NCBI RefSeq assembly: GCF_943734655.1
Contig: NC_071354.1
Coordinates: forward strand, 79,731,822-79,795,821
Direction of reading: 5' to 3'
Length of the DNA: 64,000 nucleotides
DNA from: Sabethes cyaneus
Taxonomy: Eukaryota; Arthropoda; Insecta; Diptera; Culicidae
The first letter of the stretch is position 1. Each line of letters opens with the position of its first letter. Position numbers and translations under genes: made by a program. Of this stretch, positions 50,810 through 63,658 are shown piece after piece. The notes under the pieces were generated by a model, which did no database searches, had not been told where the DNA came from, and worked only from the letters and a program-made list of their open reading frames with translations.

Positions 50810-51220
50810 CACAGACTAACAGACGTAACAATGAAGCCTCATTCCTTCGCCAGTAAAAATGATCATTTCAAATTTTCACTTAAGCCAAGACTCAAACAAC
50901 AGTCGATGCGCGAAAACGTCATTCACCTACGCTGGCGCTGTTGTCAGATAATATACAAGTAAATTTATGGGGTCAGTCCCGGCGTAGTGGTTAGCATTCA
51001 CGCCTCTCATGCCGAGGACCCGGGCTCAAATGCCAACCCCGCAGAAGTCACGAATGACCCAAAACTGGTTAAAGTGACTATAATCTAAACAAAAAAAAGT
51101 AAATTTTTAGCATTGCTAAATTTATAGCGACTTGCTCTGCGTAGGGCGAAGACAGCACCAGGTGATGAAACGATGTTTTTTTAAAAAATTTGTTCGAAGT
51201 GTCACATCTGTTAGTCTGTG
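50810..51220. mobile_element. MITE with CACAGACTAACAGACGTAAC termini, copy A, containing a SINE
   Basis: The left end CACAGACTAACAGACGTAAC pairs with the right end TCTGTTAGTCTGTG. The interior matches copy B (61377-61671) in reverse orientation, for example CTTAAGCCAAGACTCAAA and GCGCTGTTGTC. Excluding the SINE and its duplication it is about 271 bp. Confidence 0.82.
50967..51096 (+). mobile_element. tRNA-derived SINE (Feilai-like) with 10-bp duplication
   Basis: A tRNA-like head has an A box (CGTAGTGGTTAGC) and a B-box-like GGGCTCAAATGCC. A short unique tail (GGTTAAAGTGACTATAATC) and an A-rich end follow. AAGTAAATTT flanks both sides (50957-50966 and 51097-51106). It is inserted inside the MITE at 50810-51220. 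Confidence 0.85.
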
Positions 51221-51430
51221 TTAATACGTTTCCTCTTGCTCAGTAACTGTGGCAATATAGTTCATATGCAACTTACCTCTCTTCAGTACCCAAAATAGAC
51301 CATTTTAGTTGAAACTATCGAGCCAATTTCCTCTTGTACAATCCGGACGTTCAAAATTCGCTCATATTCGAAGTGTTTTCAATGCGTTTGTTTTCGACAA
51401 ATCAAGACAACATGTCATAGGGTGCGCGCC
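51221..51430. repeat. Interspersed repeat shared with 62893-63103 (inverted)
   Basis: TTAATACGTTTCCTCTTGCT through CATAGGGTGCGC matches the reverse complement of 62893-63103 along its whole length. It directly abuts the right end of the MITE at 51220. Confidence 0.75.
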
Positions 51431-51693
51431 TTTCGCGTATGTGAAAATGAATAGAGTTACCAAATATTCAGATTAAAATCGAATTCGCCTGAATTGAACG
51501 AAGTGTTTTTCATATTAGCGGGGTTAAGTATATTCGGTTTATTTCGAGATGCCATCCTCCGACGTGCAATTAGGTATAGGGCTCTTCATATTTGTACTTT
51601 TTGTTAACAAGCTGTGCGGTCGTTTGAGCTAAACTTATGTTTACAGAGGACTTAAAGATATTCCATGAAATTCAAGGCGATGTTCTCTCTCTA

Positions 51694-53770
<2,077 letters not shown>

Positions 53771-54005
53771 TTACCAGACGAGAGCAGGGGTGGCTCTTGC
53801 CGTATCAGAAATTGTACTCGGTCCTGGGCTACTCGTCGTTAATTCGTTGAGCGTCTCGACACACGCAAGTCGGCTTCAACCTTGTCGAGCCAACTAGCAT
53901 GTTGGGTCCCTCTATTCCTGGTGCCGATGGAGTCCTTGAAGAGAATGGATTTCACTGCATAGTCGTCCGGCATCCTTGCGACGTGGCCTTTCGCCAGGTG
54001 TGAGA
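53771..54005 (-). mobile_element. RTE-like 3' end fragment
   Basis: Matches the terminus of the copy at 8222: GAGCAGGGGTGGCTCTTGCC, and minus-strand text HVARMPDDYAVKSILFKDSI. Stops are present. Confidence 0.8.
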
Positions 54006-54440
54006 TTTTTTTTACCCACACACTCGCGCACGCTCATCCACACATTGTCTTCCTGCATGACTTATTCCCGAGGCAAAAACCCGGGGCAATCAAATGCCCG
54101 TGAGGCTAGTGGCGCACTGGGATACAAATTTTGTATTACTTTTTCTTCTTCTTTTTCATCTTCGCCCTCGATTCTACTCACGGGCGGAAGCGCGAGCCCT
54201 CGCGTATAATCGGCATCAGCAGATCGGTCTGCAACGGCGAGCGACAACTGTAGCTGTTAGCTAAACACATACACGCAAACACTAGTTGCACTGCATGATG
54301 AAATAAAAGCGGGAGTTTTAAAGGGATACTCATACCGGCGTGTTCGTTAAAATGAGTACGCGTGTGTGAGAAAATTAGACCACACGAATACGGGCTTCGC
54401 AACACTGATTCATACGCCTCCGCAACTCAACTCTAGGTCC
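54006..54440. other. Unassigned GC-richer segment between RTE-like pieces
   Basis: Contains a T/C-rich run (54138-54165) but no recognisable domain. It may be an insertion, because RTE-like sequence lies on both sides. Confidence 0.35.
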
Positions 54441-54800
54441 CACCCAACTACCATAATGCCGAACTTTCGGGATTCTAGCCGGTCGAGCAGTACCGTGTCG
54501 CCATGCATTAAATTCAGCGAACTGCAGTTCCCAGTACCAAACATCCATTCTATGTCTTTATTTCGTCTACCCTGATGGGGTCGCCATCTTGCTGAGACAA
54601 CACATTTGTTAATTCAGCCGCCGGCTCCGGATCAGACGCTGTCGTGAGCCGCTCTTAACCTCGAGTACAACCGCACACTTGGTTGAGGAATCAAGCCAGC
54701 AAGAGCCACCATTGACATGGGAACCGATACTCAAGGTCAAGGTTTTATAAGGCTATTTCTCGATACTACACTCAGCATTCGCATAAGTACCCCTGTCCCT
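54441..54800 (-). mobile_element. RTE-like fragment (endonuclease end and 5' region)
   Basis: Shares ATGCCGAACTTTCGG, CGCTGTCGTGAGCCGCTC and ACTTGGTTGAGGAATC with 12940-13290. Non-coding in its present state. Confidence 0.65.
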
Positions 54801-54808
54801 GTCGGTAG

Positions 54809-54905
54809 GGTAAATGATGTATTTTGACCCAGGCATTACGTCAACTATTTTGGCTTTTTCCATTTGATTTTGCTGTAGTGGGTCAAAATCTCAAAATAAA
54901 GTGCG
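54809..54905. mobile_element. Truncated GGGTA-terminus MITE
   Basis: Begins TAGGGTAAATGATGTATTTT and contains CCATTTGATTTTGCTGTA, matching the centre of the hairpin at 59804-59932. The right arm is broken after GGGTCAAAAT. Confidence 0.6.
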
Positions 54906-55053
54906 GGTAACGCACGGACCAAATCACATTGCTTACTCTACACGACCTTTCCACCATGGTCGGTTACCGAATCTCCGCTAAGTTTGCTCGTATTTCGGCG
55001 TGTACTACGAGGTGGTAGGGATAGGAATGCTGATTGGGATAGGAGGCTGAGGG

Positions 55054-56753
55054 TTGTCACATATTCATCTGTACTGAAAAGGAAATTTTTTTTTCATTTG
55101 TACTTTTTCTTCCAAATATCTGTACCATAAAAATATGTATTAGGGTAAGGAACGAGTTAAGCAGTGTTACCTATTTTAATCAGTTGAACATAAATGATCC
55201 GAAAATGCACTTTTTTATTCATATTTTCAAAATCTTTTGATAGGATCATCTTCACAAATCACTTAACCATACATTTGGTTCACACAAACACAATTTACTG
55301 GGTTTCCGACAAGAAATATGATGAATTAAAAATTGTTGTCCAAAAACGTACATTTTTCAGCTGCTCTTCAGCAATCGCCACCTCGCTACTAACGAATTCA
55401 TCAAATTTTCAGCACTGATTACAACCACTCTGAAAGTCAAGCACTCAATTGTCACATACCATATTATTCAGTCTCTTTTTTTCTATTATCTAAGGCTTTG
55501 TCACTAGCCGAAAGTTTTATTATTTTCTAACAAAACTGAAAAAAAATTCTGAATTGATGGAACCTGTTCACCAGTAGCAGCAGCTGCAGCACAACTGATG
55601 AACTATCGTGTTGCCAAGATACTGTTTCGGTTCTGGAAATAAGAATTTTAAGTTTGAAATTAACTGAAACCTCCTATGGTGAAAACGTGGTTCAATACTT
55701 TTAAGAGAAATGTATGTTCATAATTAATTTTTCTTTATTAAACACAACACAAAAGACAGCTTTTTCAATAATTTTCGAAGATTTTCTCAGTGATTTAATG
55801 AAGCAACGATGTGTTTCAATGTTATTTGCTTTGACAACACTGTTCTAAAGTTAGATCGTGTGCACTTCTATGTTTGCCTCTTTTGTTCTCCCACCATCCT
55901 TATGAACAGCGAGTGAGACGTCAAACTCGCAGTTTCCCATAAGAACACCAGAGAATAAAAGAGACGACGAATACCGCTTGCCGAACGGTGCGGTGAATGT
56001 ATGCCCCGATAAACAATTTAGACAGATGGCATTTTACGCATATGCCGATACGCTATGCCGATTACGCATCAGATGCCGATTAGTAGGTCGCGGATAGGAA
56101 CGCGAACTTACTGAATAGGGGGAAAAGTTCGAGGGATTTTTTAACGGGACGTAAAAAAATTTAGATTTCAGGATTGCTGAAAACAGCACCCTGCGGGTGA
56201 AAATGAGTTCGGTGTGTTCAAAATTAGTACCACCGCTCCAACTTTTAAAGCGAAAAATCAAAAGTTTAGCTCAACAATAGTGTCTTCCAATGGTAACAGC
56301 TTGAAGAACTAAAGATAGCAAGAAGATTGGTATGCTGATATCCCCCACTTAGTCAACCCATCGCTTGTAATAAGGTAAAACAATCAGTGACCCGCTTAGA
56401 CTGCTTAAAACTAGTTCTTTACCCTACATACCAAAATCTGGTTCGTTAGGATAAAACAATGCACAAATTTCAAATCATTTATCTGTTTGATATTTGAACA
56501 TATCTCTGCTAAACGTAGACACAAATACGTTTTGTTTTCTTTTCATTCATACCAAGAATTGCTTCTCTATTGATTTTAAGTAACCTCACTGACAAAAAAG
56601 CGTGAAGAGTTTTTGACATTCAGAAAAATCTGTACCTATCTGTACTTTTTGACAAGAATCTGTAATCTGTACCGTACCGAATCTGTACCAAAGAATTTCA
56701 AAAAAATTGTACTTTTCCAGATAAATCTGTACATGTGGCAACACTGCTAAGAA
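55054..56753. repeat. Possible 1.7 kb element with weak inverted ends
   Basis: The left end (GGTTGTCACATATTC..., then ATCTGTAC and TTTGTACTTTTTC) is roughly the inverse of the right end (...GTACTTTTCCAG, CTGTACATGTGGCAACACTG). CTGTACC words cluster at both ends. No coding region was found inside. The pairing is imperfect. Confidence 0.35.
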
Positions 56754-57900
56754 TCACATGAACTATTTTATATACTTACAGATGTGTGAGGCACTGACGT
56801 TACACATTATCCAGCCATTAATTAGCCAGTCAGAATTAGGACGAATCCAGGTTAATTTCAACGGGGGGGCACGCTAGGATATCAGCGTAACGAACATCTA
56901 TTTTCATTCCGCTTTTACCAAAACTGGATAAACTGTTGTCGTATTTTCACTCATTCTACAGAAAAATATTACATGATGTATGATATATTACAAAACCGCA
57001 AGAATATTCTGCAAATTGTACTAAATTGCATAAATAATCTTAAACTGCCATCATTTGGTATAACCAGCAACAAGTTTTGTTACCCGATTTAACATTACTT
57101 TAGGGTGACCAGGCCATTTTTCGGGTGCCAGTACCAGTGATGTCGGTTATGCACCAAATATATGGGAGATGACAACCTTGCCATCCCGTTGGTTAATTTA
57201 TGAATTTGCCGTAAAAAACTAAGTGATTGTCCGCCATTTTATTTATATTATACGTTCAAATTTTGAAAAGGAACAAAGTGGGTCAAACATGAAAAAATCT
57301 AATACATTTTCATAACGTTTAAGAATTTTCCATTTCGGATAAATCCCCGGGGCAATCCATGGTATCTTATTTTGTATTATTTTTTTAATGACATAAAAAA
57401 TAATCAACTTTAAAAAGCCGTAATGAAGTGAAGTTTCCATGTGAAAATATAATTTTTATTGTTGTCCAAAGTGCGATCTTCAAAATGCAAGAAATCCGAA
57501 TCAATTCGACTTAAACGTTATCTAGCCAAAGTATTGAGAATTTCCGTAAAAATAATGCAGTCCAACAATTTAATAGTGCCGATGTACAACATGTTGCCAA
57601 ACCGAGAGAGGGTTAATTTTTATGTCGACCCAGCCAGTCTGTCAGTTTGTTCATATAGTGGACTCTGGACTTCACCCCTATTGAATTGTTGGTCTTTACA
57701 ATTGTTAATTACATCTTGTTGATTATTCACAGGTGGTGGTAGTAGTAGATATCTAAATTCAGTAAGCAACTAAATATTTTTAAACACAATCAAGTAGGTA
57801 TGAGATCACAACACCATAAAAGTAAAATCCGACCAAAATCCAACGACTGAAATTGAACAAACGCGAACGTTCACTTTGCACATCTTCTATTATGGACGAA
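56754..57900. other. AT-rich intergenic DNA, nothing assigned
   Basis: No motif recognised. A short plus-strand frame at 57459-57722 is probably chance. Confidence 0.4.
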
Positions 57901-57929
57901 GTATAAATGGCAAACGCTTCGTTTGTTTA

Positions 57930-59100
57930 TGTTACTTCCACCCTTGTCGGTCGGCCTCGGCCGAAACATATGATTTCCAGCCTCTTATGCTTTCACTGCC
58001 AACACATAAACCGTTCATTTGAGGTGCTCTACATTTAATAATAATAACAACCACGTGCTCATTGAAACGAGAGATTCTTCGATTAGCACCCAAACAGTCA
58101 AAACGTAAGAAGAGAGTTACCAACGAAGCAAGCGCGTGCTAGTATTAGTTTTTTTCTATCTCATTTCGATTTTGACAGCTCGAATTGCTACCGGTCCGGA
58201 ACAGGAAAATCGCTACCAAAATAATCGGTCGGTCGTACGTCAAAGTGAGTCTGATCGAGTGTTTGCGCATTTGAATAGATACATAATTTCCCATGAATGC
58301 GTGGTTAAGTCGGGTTTAGTGTAATATTTTGTGCTTTATCTACATCAAACTATCGGTAGGTGGTGTTTTCAAGTGTTAGAAACACACTTTACTACAACCA
58401 CAAAAACAACAATGCGGTCGTACAGTGCAGAGAGTCGGCCGCCATTTTCATTTTCCTGGCGAGCTCCGCATTGCTACCGTTCCGTGGTTGTGTGTTTATA
58501 CTGCGCACGTCTTTATGTACTGATGGGAGCAAACGCTTCGATTACAAATGCACCCCGAAGCAACTATAAGGTTATGTTTTAGAAGAATACGTGGCTCGGT
58601 TTAGTAAGAAATGACTGCTTATTACGTTTTTAAAGTTAATACGCATTAGCGGTAGTTTATGTGATAGTGCATACCGAGTAAGTTGAAACTTGCGACAATT
58701 GCGAAAAGCTACTATGAAAAACAATATGGCGGATGAAGAAACAAAATGGCGGTGAACTTTCGTTCTATGTTAAGTATTTAGTGTTTGACCGATTGAAATC
58801 TTGTTAGCAACCTGCCATGTGTTGCTGTGTTAAATTGGTTGAATCTCATAAAAAGATGGCTTATGTAACTCCGCGTCGTTTGTTTTGGTTTCTGTATCCA
58901 TTCCGCGCGCACCTTAGTGTATGATACCTACTAAATATTGTAAAGAACGTCAGTTTGCTCGTGAGACTTTTTTCTCTCTCGCTACCATAGAGGCATTCGA
59001 CTGCCGCACGTAGCCATAATCGTCACAAACATCATTCTGTTCGCTGGTCGCACAGAAGCGTCACAACGTTAGGCTGTGTGACAGTAAAAAGGAAACATTG
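57930..59100 (+). promoter_or_regulatory. Possible promoter / 5' UTR region of an unseen gene
   Basis: Less AT-rich than its surroundings and free of recognised repeats. It contains repeated AAAATGGCGG / CAATATGGCGG and CCGCCATTTTC words and a donor-like CAAAGTGAGT near 58240. Open frames here (58136-58324, 58331-58582) show no family motif, and the first lacks an ATG at its start. This is inference from composition only. Confidence 0.2.
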
Positions 59101-59803
59101 TGGTGGGCCTGGGCAGAGCAAAGGGAAACAAATCTTGCTATTCGTTGCGAAGGATTCCACCGAGATACAGTTCAATAATTAATGGTGAAAAATATTTGAA
59201 GGAAAATTGAAGTTTACATTACATATGGCTTCGAAAGGTTGTTATATGGAAAGTTAAAGGTATTTTATGAAATGTTACGTGGTTTTCCCATCGTGTAGAA
59301 CAACGTGAAGTGTTCTTCAATGCAAAGAAAAACGTTGACGGCCATTTTATACTTGTAATTTTACTGGTGAAAATTGCGAAGTACTTTCGTAAGATCTTAG
59401 GGATCTTAGGACACAGTCTATAGAAAAGTGCGTTTACTCTAAATTCAATGAAAAGTATACCGTCGGATGCAGAAACTGTAAAAATGTTATTATCTGGTAT
59501 TTTTCTATGTTGTGATTGGGTGTGTCCAAAATATTGTAAAATGTAATATTTATTACTTTACTTTAATATATAGATTTGATTAGATATGTGCAACAAAAAC
59601 TAATGTGGTAATACAGTGAGGTTTTCGTAAGACTGAACAACAATCATGAAATATTTTGTATGCTGATAGCCATTTTGTTTTTTAATATGCAGGCGGCCAT
59701 GTTGATTTTTAATATTGCGCATTTTGTATTTCAAAAACTACAGTTATTTTTGTATAACTGCAAAGACGTGATTGCAAATTTCTTTATGAAAAACCCCGTT
59801 CTG

Positions 59804-59932
59804 TAGGGTAACCAACGTATTTTGGACCCCATCAGCAACTGTACATGATTTGGACACTTCCATTTAATTTTGCTGTAAGTGTCCAAATTATGTACAGCTG
59901 CTGATGGGGTCTAAAATACGTTGGTTACCCTA
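59804..59932. mobile_element. Perfect-hairpin MITE, GGGTA/TACCC termini
   Basis: TAGGGTAACCAACGTATTTT pairs with AAATACGTTGGTTACCCTA, continuing through GGACCCCATCAGCA and GTACAT to a loop of about 25 bp. TA lies on each side. Same terminal class as 30758-30979. Confidence 0.88.
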
Positions 59933-60458
59933 TAGTAATAAAAAATACTTTGGTGAAGAAATTGTTGTGCCCGCGATCTATACAGTGATGTTCGCAATAA
60001 TTGCGGTCGGTTCAATCAGTACCTATTTGTGGAATTTAATGTTGCGGCTGCGGAATGAATTCGGATACAAAAAGACAGTTCAAGTTATTGCCAATTCGGT
60101 CAATTGTTCGACAAAAATCAGTTTAAAAAAAAAAGTATTAACTTTGGTCAGCAATCAGGTGACAAAATATCCTCACTATCTTGACTGCTCACAGTGGTTG
60201 TATAGATGTTTGAACGGAAATTTCCGTTCTCAGTGTTCAGGTTGTGATTACGGTGATTACGGTGATTACAGACGGTATCTGCAGGTAACTGTGCAGCTGC
60301 TGATGGGGTCCAAAATACGTTGGTTACCCTACTATACCGTCTTTAGTTTTGAAGTGATCAGAGTTTGGATATATTATTCTTTTTGTCATAATATATTTCT
60401 TTTAATAGTTAAGAAGAGGACTGTTACTGTAAAAGACCACATTATTATCGAAGCATGA
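59904..60458 (+). other. Open frame of 184 codons between MITE termini, origin unclear
   Basis: The ATG lies within the right arm of the hairpin at 59804-59932, and MGSKIRWLPY occurs twice because the terminal sequence recurs at 60305-60331. The interior has one hydrophobic segment (VPAIYTVMFAIIAVGS) that superficially resembles a receptor membrane helix. Most likely this is not a real gene; a captured host-gene fragment is possible. Confidence 0.2.
60286..60331. mobile_element. Second right terminus of the GGGTA/TACCC MITE
   Basis: GCAGCTGCTGATGGGGTCCA and AAATACGTTGGTTACCCTA repeat the right arm of the hairpin at 59804-59932. The interval 59804-60331 could therefore be one longer element with an internal copy. 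Confidence 0.75.
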
Positions 60459-60574
60459 ATTTAAGATATTGTACTCGTAACTTTGTTAGCAATAGATATG
60501 GAACGTTGGGCGAATTTGATGCTTAAAACTAAAATTTCCGAGCAGCTGGTTTAGTTCTTTAGTTATAAAGTGGC

Positions 60575-60776
60575 AAAGCAAAGCCTGGGTGCTAAGTCCG
60601 TTATCGAAATTTGACCTTCTGTTTTTATACGACAGACTTCGCAACCAGCTGTTAGAATACAGAACAGTGCGGGGTCAGTGCTACGATCTTATTGACTCTA
60701 ACAGCCTCTTCCAGCCGAGATTCGAACATACGACGACTGGGTTAATAGTCCAGCGTCTTACCTCGAGGCCAACTGA
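60575..60776 (-). mobile_element. tRNA-derived SINE with perfect 15-bp duplication
   Basis: Minus orientation: a tRNA-like head (GGCCTCGAGGTAAGACGCTG, B box ATGTTCGAATCTCGG), then CTGTTAGAGTCAATAAGATC, a shared body, and a 3' end closing GGCTTTGCTTTG. TAGTTATAAAGTGGC flanks it at 60560-60574 and 60777-60791. It is 202 bp. Confidence 0.92.
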
Positions 60777-61376
60777 TAGTTATAAAGTGGCGGCGTTGCG
60801 CGTAATAAAAGCGTGTGAGGGTAAAGAGAAGGAATGAGAGTAAAATATTATCACGGACAAACAAACGAGACACTCGCAATAATTCCATCGTCCATGCAAA
60901 AGCCACTAATTTTTCACAAAAGCCACACCGCAGCGTTTGTATGCTGCTTCGAGTTTTCAGTATAAAATCATACAAATGTGAAAACCCCACAGTATCAAAC
61001 TCTAAAAATTTAAGTTACTGTGCAACATGCATAACAGAGGGTGCTAGTGTGCAAGCAAAATGTGCAGGACGATGATTTTCAAAGGATTTTCTGTCAAGTG
61101 TTGTCGGTTCGGAGCGAGAAACTTCTAGAGCGCTTGAACTCGGATCAGATTTTAGACGTGAGTAAGAGTAGCGATTTTACGTAAGTGAGGTTAAAAAATA
61201 AATAAAGGTGGAACATTCCGGTACTATCTCTGCTTTACATGAGTGGCCGTCCAAACATCACGTGGACAGAAAAATACTAATTTTCAACCCGCCCGTCCCC
61301 CTCCATGGACAAGCGTAGACATTGACTCAACCCCCACCCCCTCCCTGCAAAATTTAACAAAACAGAAATGCATGGT

Positions 61377-61671
61377 CACAGACTAACAGACGTAACAAAT
61401 TTTCTAACAAAACATCGTTTCAATGACATCCCTAAAACTTGGAAAAAACAATAGCATCACCTGGTGCAGTCTTCGCGCTACGCAAAGCAGCTTGCTATAA
61501 ATTTTGCAATGCTATAAATTTACTTGTATATTATCGGACAACAGCGCCAGTGCAAGCGAGCGGCGTTCTCGCGCAGCGACTGTTATTTGAGTCTTGGCTT
61601 AAGTGATCATTTGAAATGATCGTTTTTATTGGCGATGGAATGAGGCTTCAGTGTTACGTCTGTTAGTCTGT
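61377..61671. mobile_element. MITE with CACAGACTAACAGACGTAAC termini, copy B
   Basis: The left end CACAGACTAACAGACGTAAC and right end GTTACGTCTGTTAGTCTGT are perfect inverted repeats. The interior matches copy A (50810-51220) in the opposite orientation and lacks the SINE, giving the empty-site form. Confidence 0.88.
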
Positions 61672-62419
61672 AGTATTAGGACCTTAATTCTTCTGTTCCT
61701 AGTGATCTCATCTACAGCGAACTATTATCGACTGCAAGAAACTCCGTTTCAGCATAACTTTCGCTGGACGATTCTTCTCTGTCAAGACTATCCCTGTCTA
61801 ACCAGAACAACTCAGCTTGCCCGTCTACTTCAACACAACGTAGGATCTATTCGACGCGATATGGTTCGTTTACAATTTTCTGAAGGCCAATCCTTCCGTA
61901 ATGCTCGGTTCATGTATTTGCGTCTAGGTTTACGTCAACATATGCCTCATCAGAAGATAAAACTTTATTTGTGCCTAAAAACAATCACTGAATTAATTCA
62001 ATATTTCTGTTTTTGGTATGAAAAAAACATTGAACATTTTCCATACCCCCTCTCACCTTTCGTGGACATTTTCATACCCCCCACCCCCCTCTAAACTGTC
62101 CACGTGCTATATGGATGGCCCCTAAGTAAACCAACCCTCGGGCATCTACCATGCTTCCTGAAACCGCCACATTTGAGGTGGCGCCACATGCGTAGTAAGC
62201 TTTTAGTAAGCAGCATTCACACAACAGTGGAAGTGACGTGACTGACGTGACCAAGCCACCGAAACTTAATCACATATGTATCAATTATGTGCTATGAAAG
62301 TGAAATTTTTTTTTAAGAACAGTTCATTGATAATTATGCGGTTGTCACCTAGGTGACTCGACTCGCCGTGGCGAGTGACAATTGTCGTATTGAGTTACGT
62401 GATTCGCAGAATAAGGCTG
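61672..62419. other. Unassigned DNA with a 147-codon open frame
   Basis: The frame from 61651 to 62094 begins inside the MITE terminus and has no ATG at its start. The text (TTQLARLLQHNVGSIRRDMV and others) shows no family I recognise, and the minus strand also has short open stretches. It may be decayed transposon coding sequence. Confidence 0.3.
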
Positions 62420-62905
62420 ATTGTTACAGTCATGTGGGCGTTACTCCCCTCTTCCTGTCAGCAAACTCCTGTCAGCTCCTTCTTTTGTCCCATTGTCACT
62501 TAAGGAAGAACCGTCCAAACATTTCGGAGTCTTCCCCCCGTTACTCCTCCCCTCTTTTGTCAATCCCTTCAGTTCTGAGGAACACGTGTGAAAGTTTGTG
62601 ATAAAGAACGGTTAAGGCGTATCGGAATTATCGTCTCCCCTCCTTTGTCAATCCCCGGTGCTGATTCCCTGATGTCAAGGAACATGTGTGCCAAGTTTGA
62701 TAAAGAACGGTCCAGGCTTTTCGGAGTTATGGCCTTCCCCCTATTAGGGACCCATCATCCCTAACAGAGAACCTCCCTCCCTCGTTTTTGTTTACGACCC
62801 CCCCCACCTCCCCCCCCCCTTGTGCTGATTCTCTTATGCCAACAAACAATTGTGCCAAGTTTGATGAATAACCGGCCAGGCATTTCGGAGTTATGGCGCA
62901 CCCTA
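62420..62905 (+). repeat. Degenerate tandem array of about 110-bp units
   Basis: Each unit carries, in order, CTGATTC-like text, AAGGAACATGTGTGCCAAGT, TTTGATAAAGAACGGTCCAG and TTTCGGAGTTATGG, separated by C-rich stretches (CCCCTCCTTTGTC, CCCCCCCCCT). Four diverged units are visible; a single relative lies at 38215-38320 on the other strand. Confidence 0.65.
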
Positions 62906-63103
62906 TGACCTTGTTGTTTTGATTTGACGAAAACAAACGTTTTGAAAACATGTCGAAAATGCTCGAATTCTGAACATCCAGATTGTAGAAGTGGCAATTC
63001 ACTCGACAGTATCAACTAAAATAGTTTATTTTGAGTGCTGGAGAGAAATAAGTTGCATATGAGCTATATTGCCAAAGCTGCTGAGCAAGAGGAAACGTAT
63101 TAA
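62893..63103. repeat. Interspersed repeat shared with 51221-51430 (inverted)
   Basis: Reverse complement of 51221-51430 with scattered substitutions. It directly follows the tandem array at 62420-62905. Confidence 0.75.
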
Positions 63104-63424
63104 GTTTTTTTTTGCTTTTTTTCAATTTGTCCGGTCAACTTAACCGTCAATTGTGTATGACGCTTGATCAGTTTTTAATGTGAACGCATTCATACCAACG
63201 GGGTTCAGATTAAAAATGTTCAGATTAAGGAAGGTCATTCCAGCGGGGGTACATGGTATTTACTATTTGATGGGGCCCCATTTTATATATATAGATAGAA
63301 GATATAATGATTACAAATGGGCAAAAATAGAACAATCTCAACAATCCATCGTGTGAAACATAATTGCGTCATTTGAATTTCCATCAGTTCATCTAATATC
63401 CAATAATTTAATTTTTCGTTCTGA
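63104..63424. other. Unassigned DNA with a relic of the GCCCCC-terminus element
   Basis: At about 63195-63255, AACGGGGTTCAGATTAAAAA and the AGCGGGGGT end resemble the right terminus of 44097-44486. The rest shows no motif. Confidence 0.4.
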
Positions 63425-63438
63425 TATCCATGTGCATT

Positions 63439-63644
63439 GCATTGACCTCCCTGTTGGCTTCGAGGTATGATGCTAGCCTAATAAGCCAGTCATCGTATGT
63501 TCGAATCCCGACTGGGAAAGGCTGTTAGAGTCAATAGGATCGTTGCAATTGTCCTGCACTCTAACAGCTGGCTGCGAAGTCTGTCGTATAAAAACAGAAG
63601 GTCAAGTTTCGATAACGGAATGTAGCACCTAGGCTTTGCTTTTT
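63439..63644 (+). mobile_element. tRNA-derived SINE with perfect 14-bp duplication
   Basis: tRNA-like head (GGCTTCGAGGTATGATGC, B box TATGTTCGAATCCCG), then CTGTTAGAGTCAATAGGATC, ACTCTAACAGCTGGCTGCGA, CAAGTTTCGATAACGGAATG and a closing GGCTTTGCTTTTT. TATCCATGTGCATT flanks it at 63425-63438 and 63645-63658. It is 206 bp, in the same family as 60575-60776. Confidence 0.93.
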
Positions 63645-63658
63645 TATCCATGTGCATT

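Noticed and set aside
58136..58324. Secreted-protein-like frame with hydrophobic start
   Set aside because: The apparent start codon is GTG, not ATG, and no splice context supplies another start.
61651..62094. 147-codon plus-strand frame as a gene
   Set aside because: It starts within the terminal repeat of a MITE, lacks an ATG at its start, and contains no recognisable domain. Kept only as unassigned DNA.
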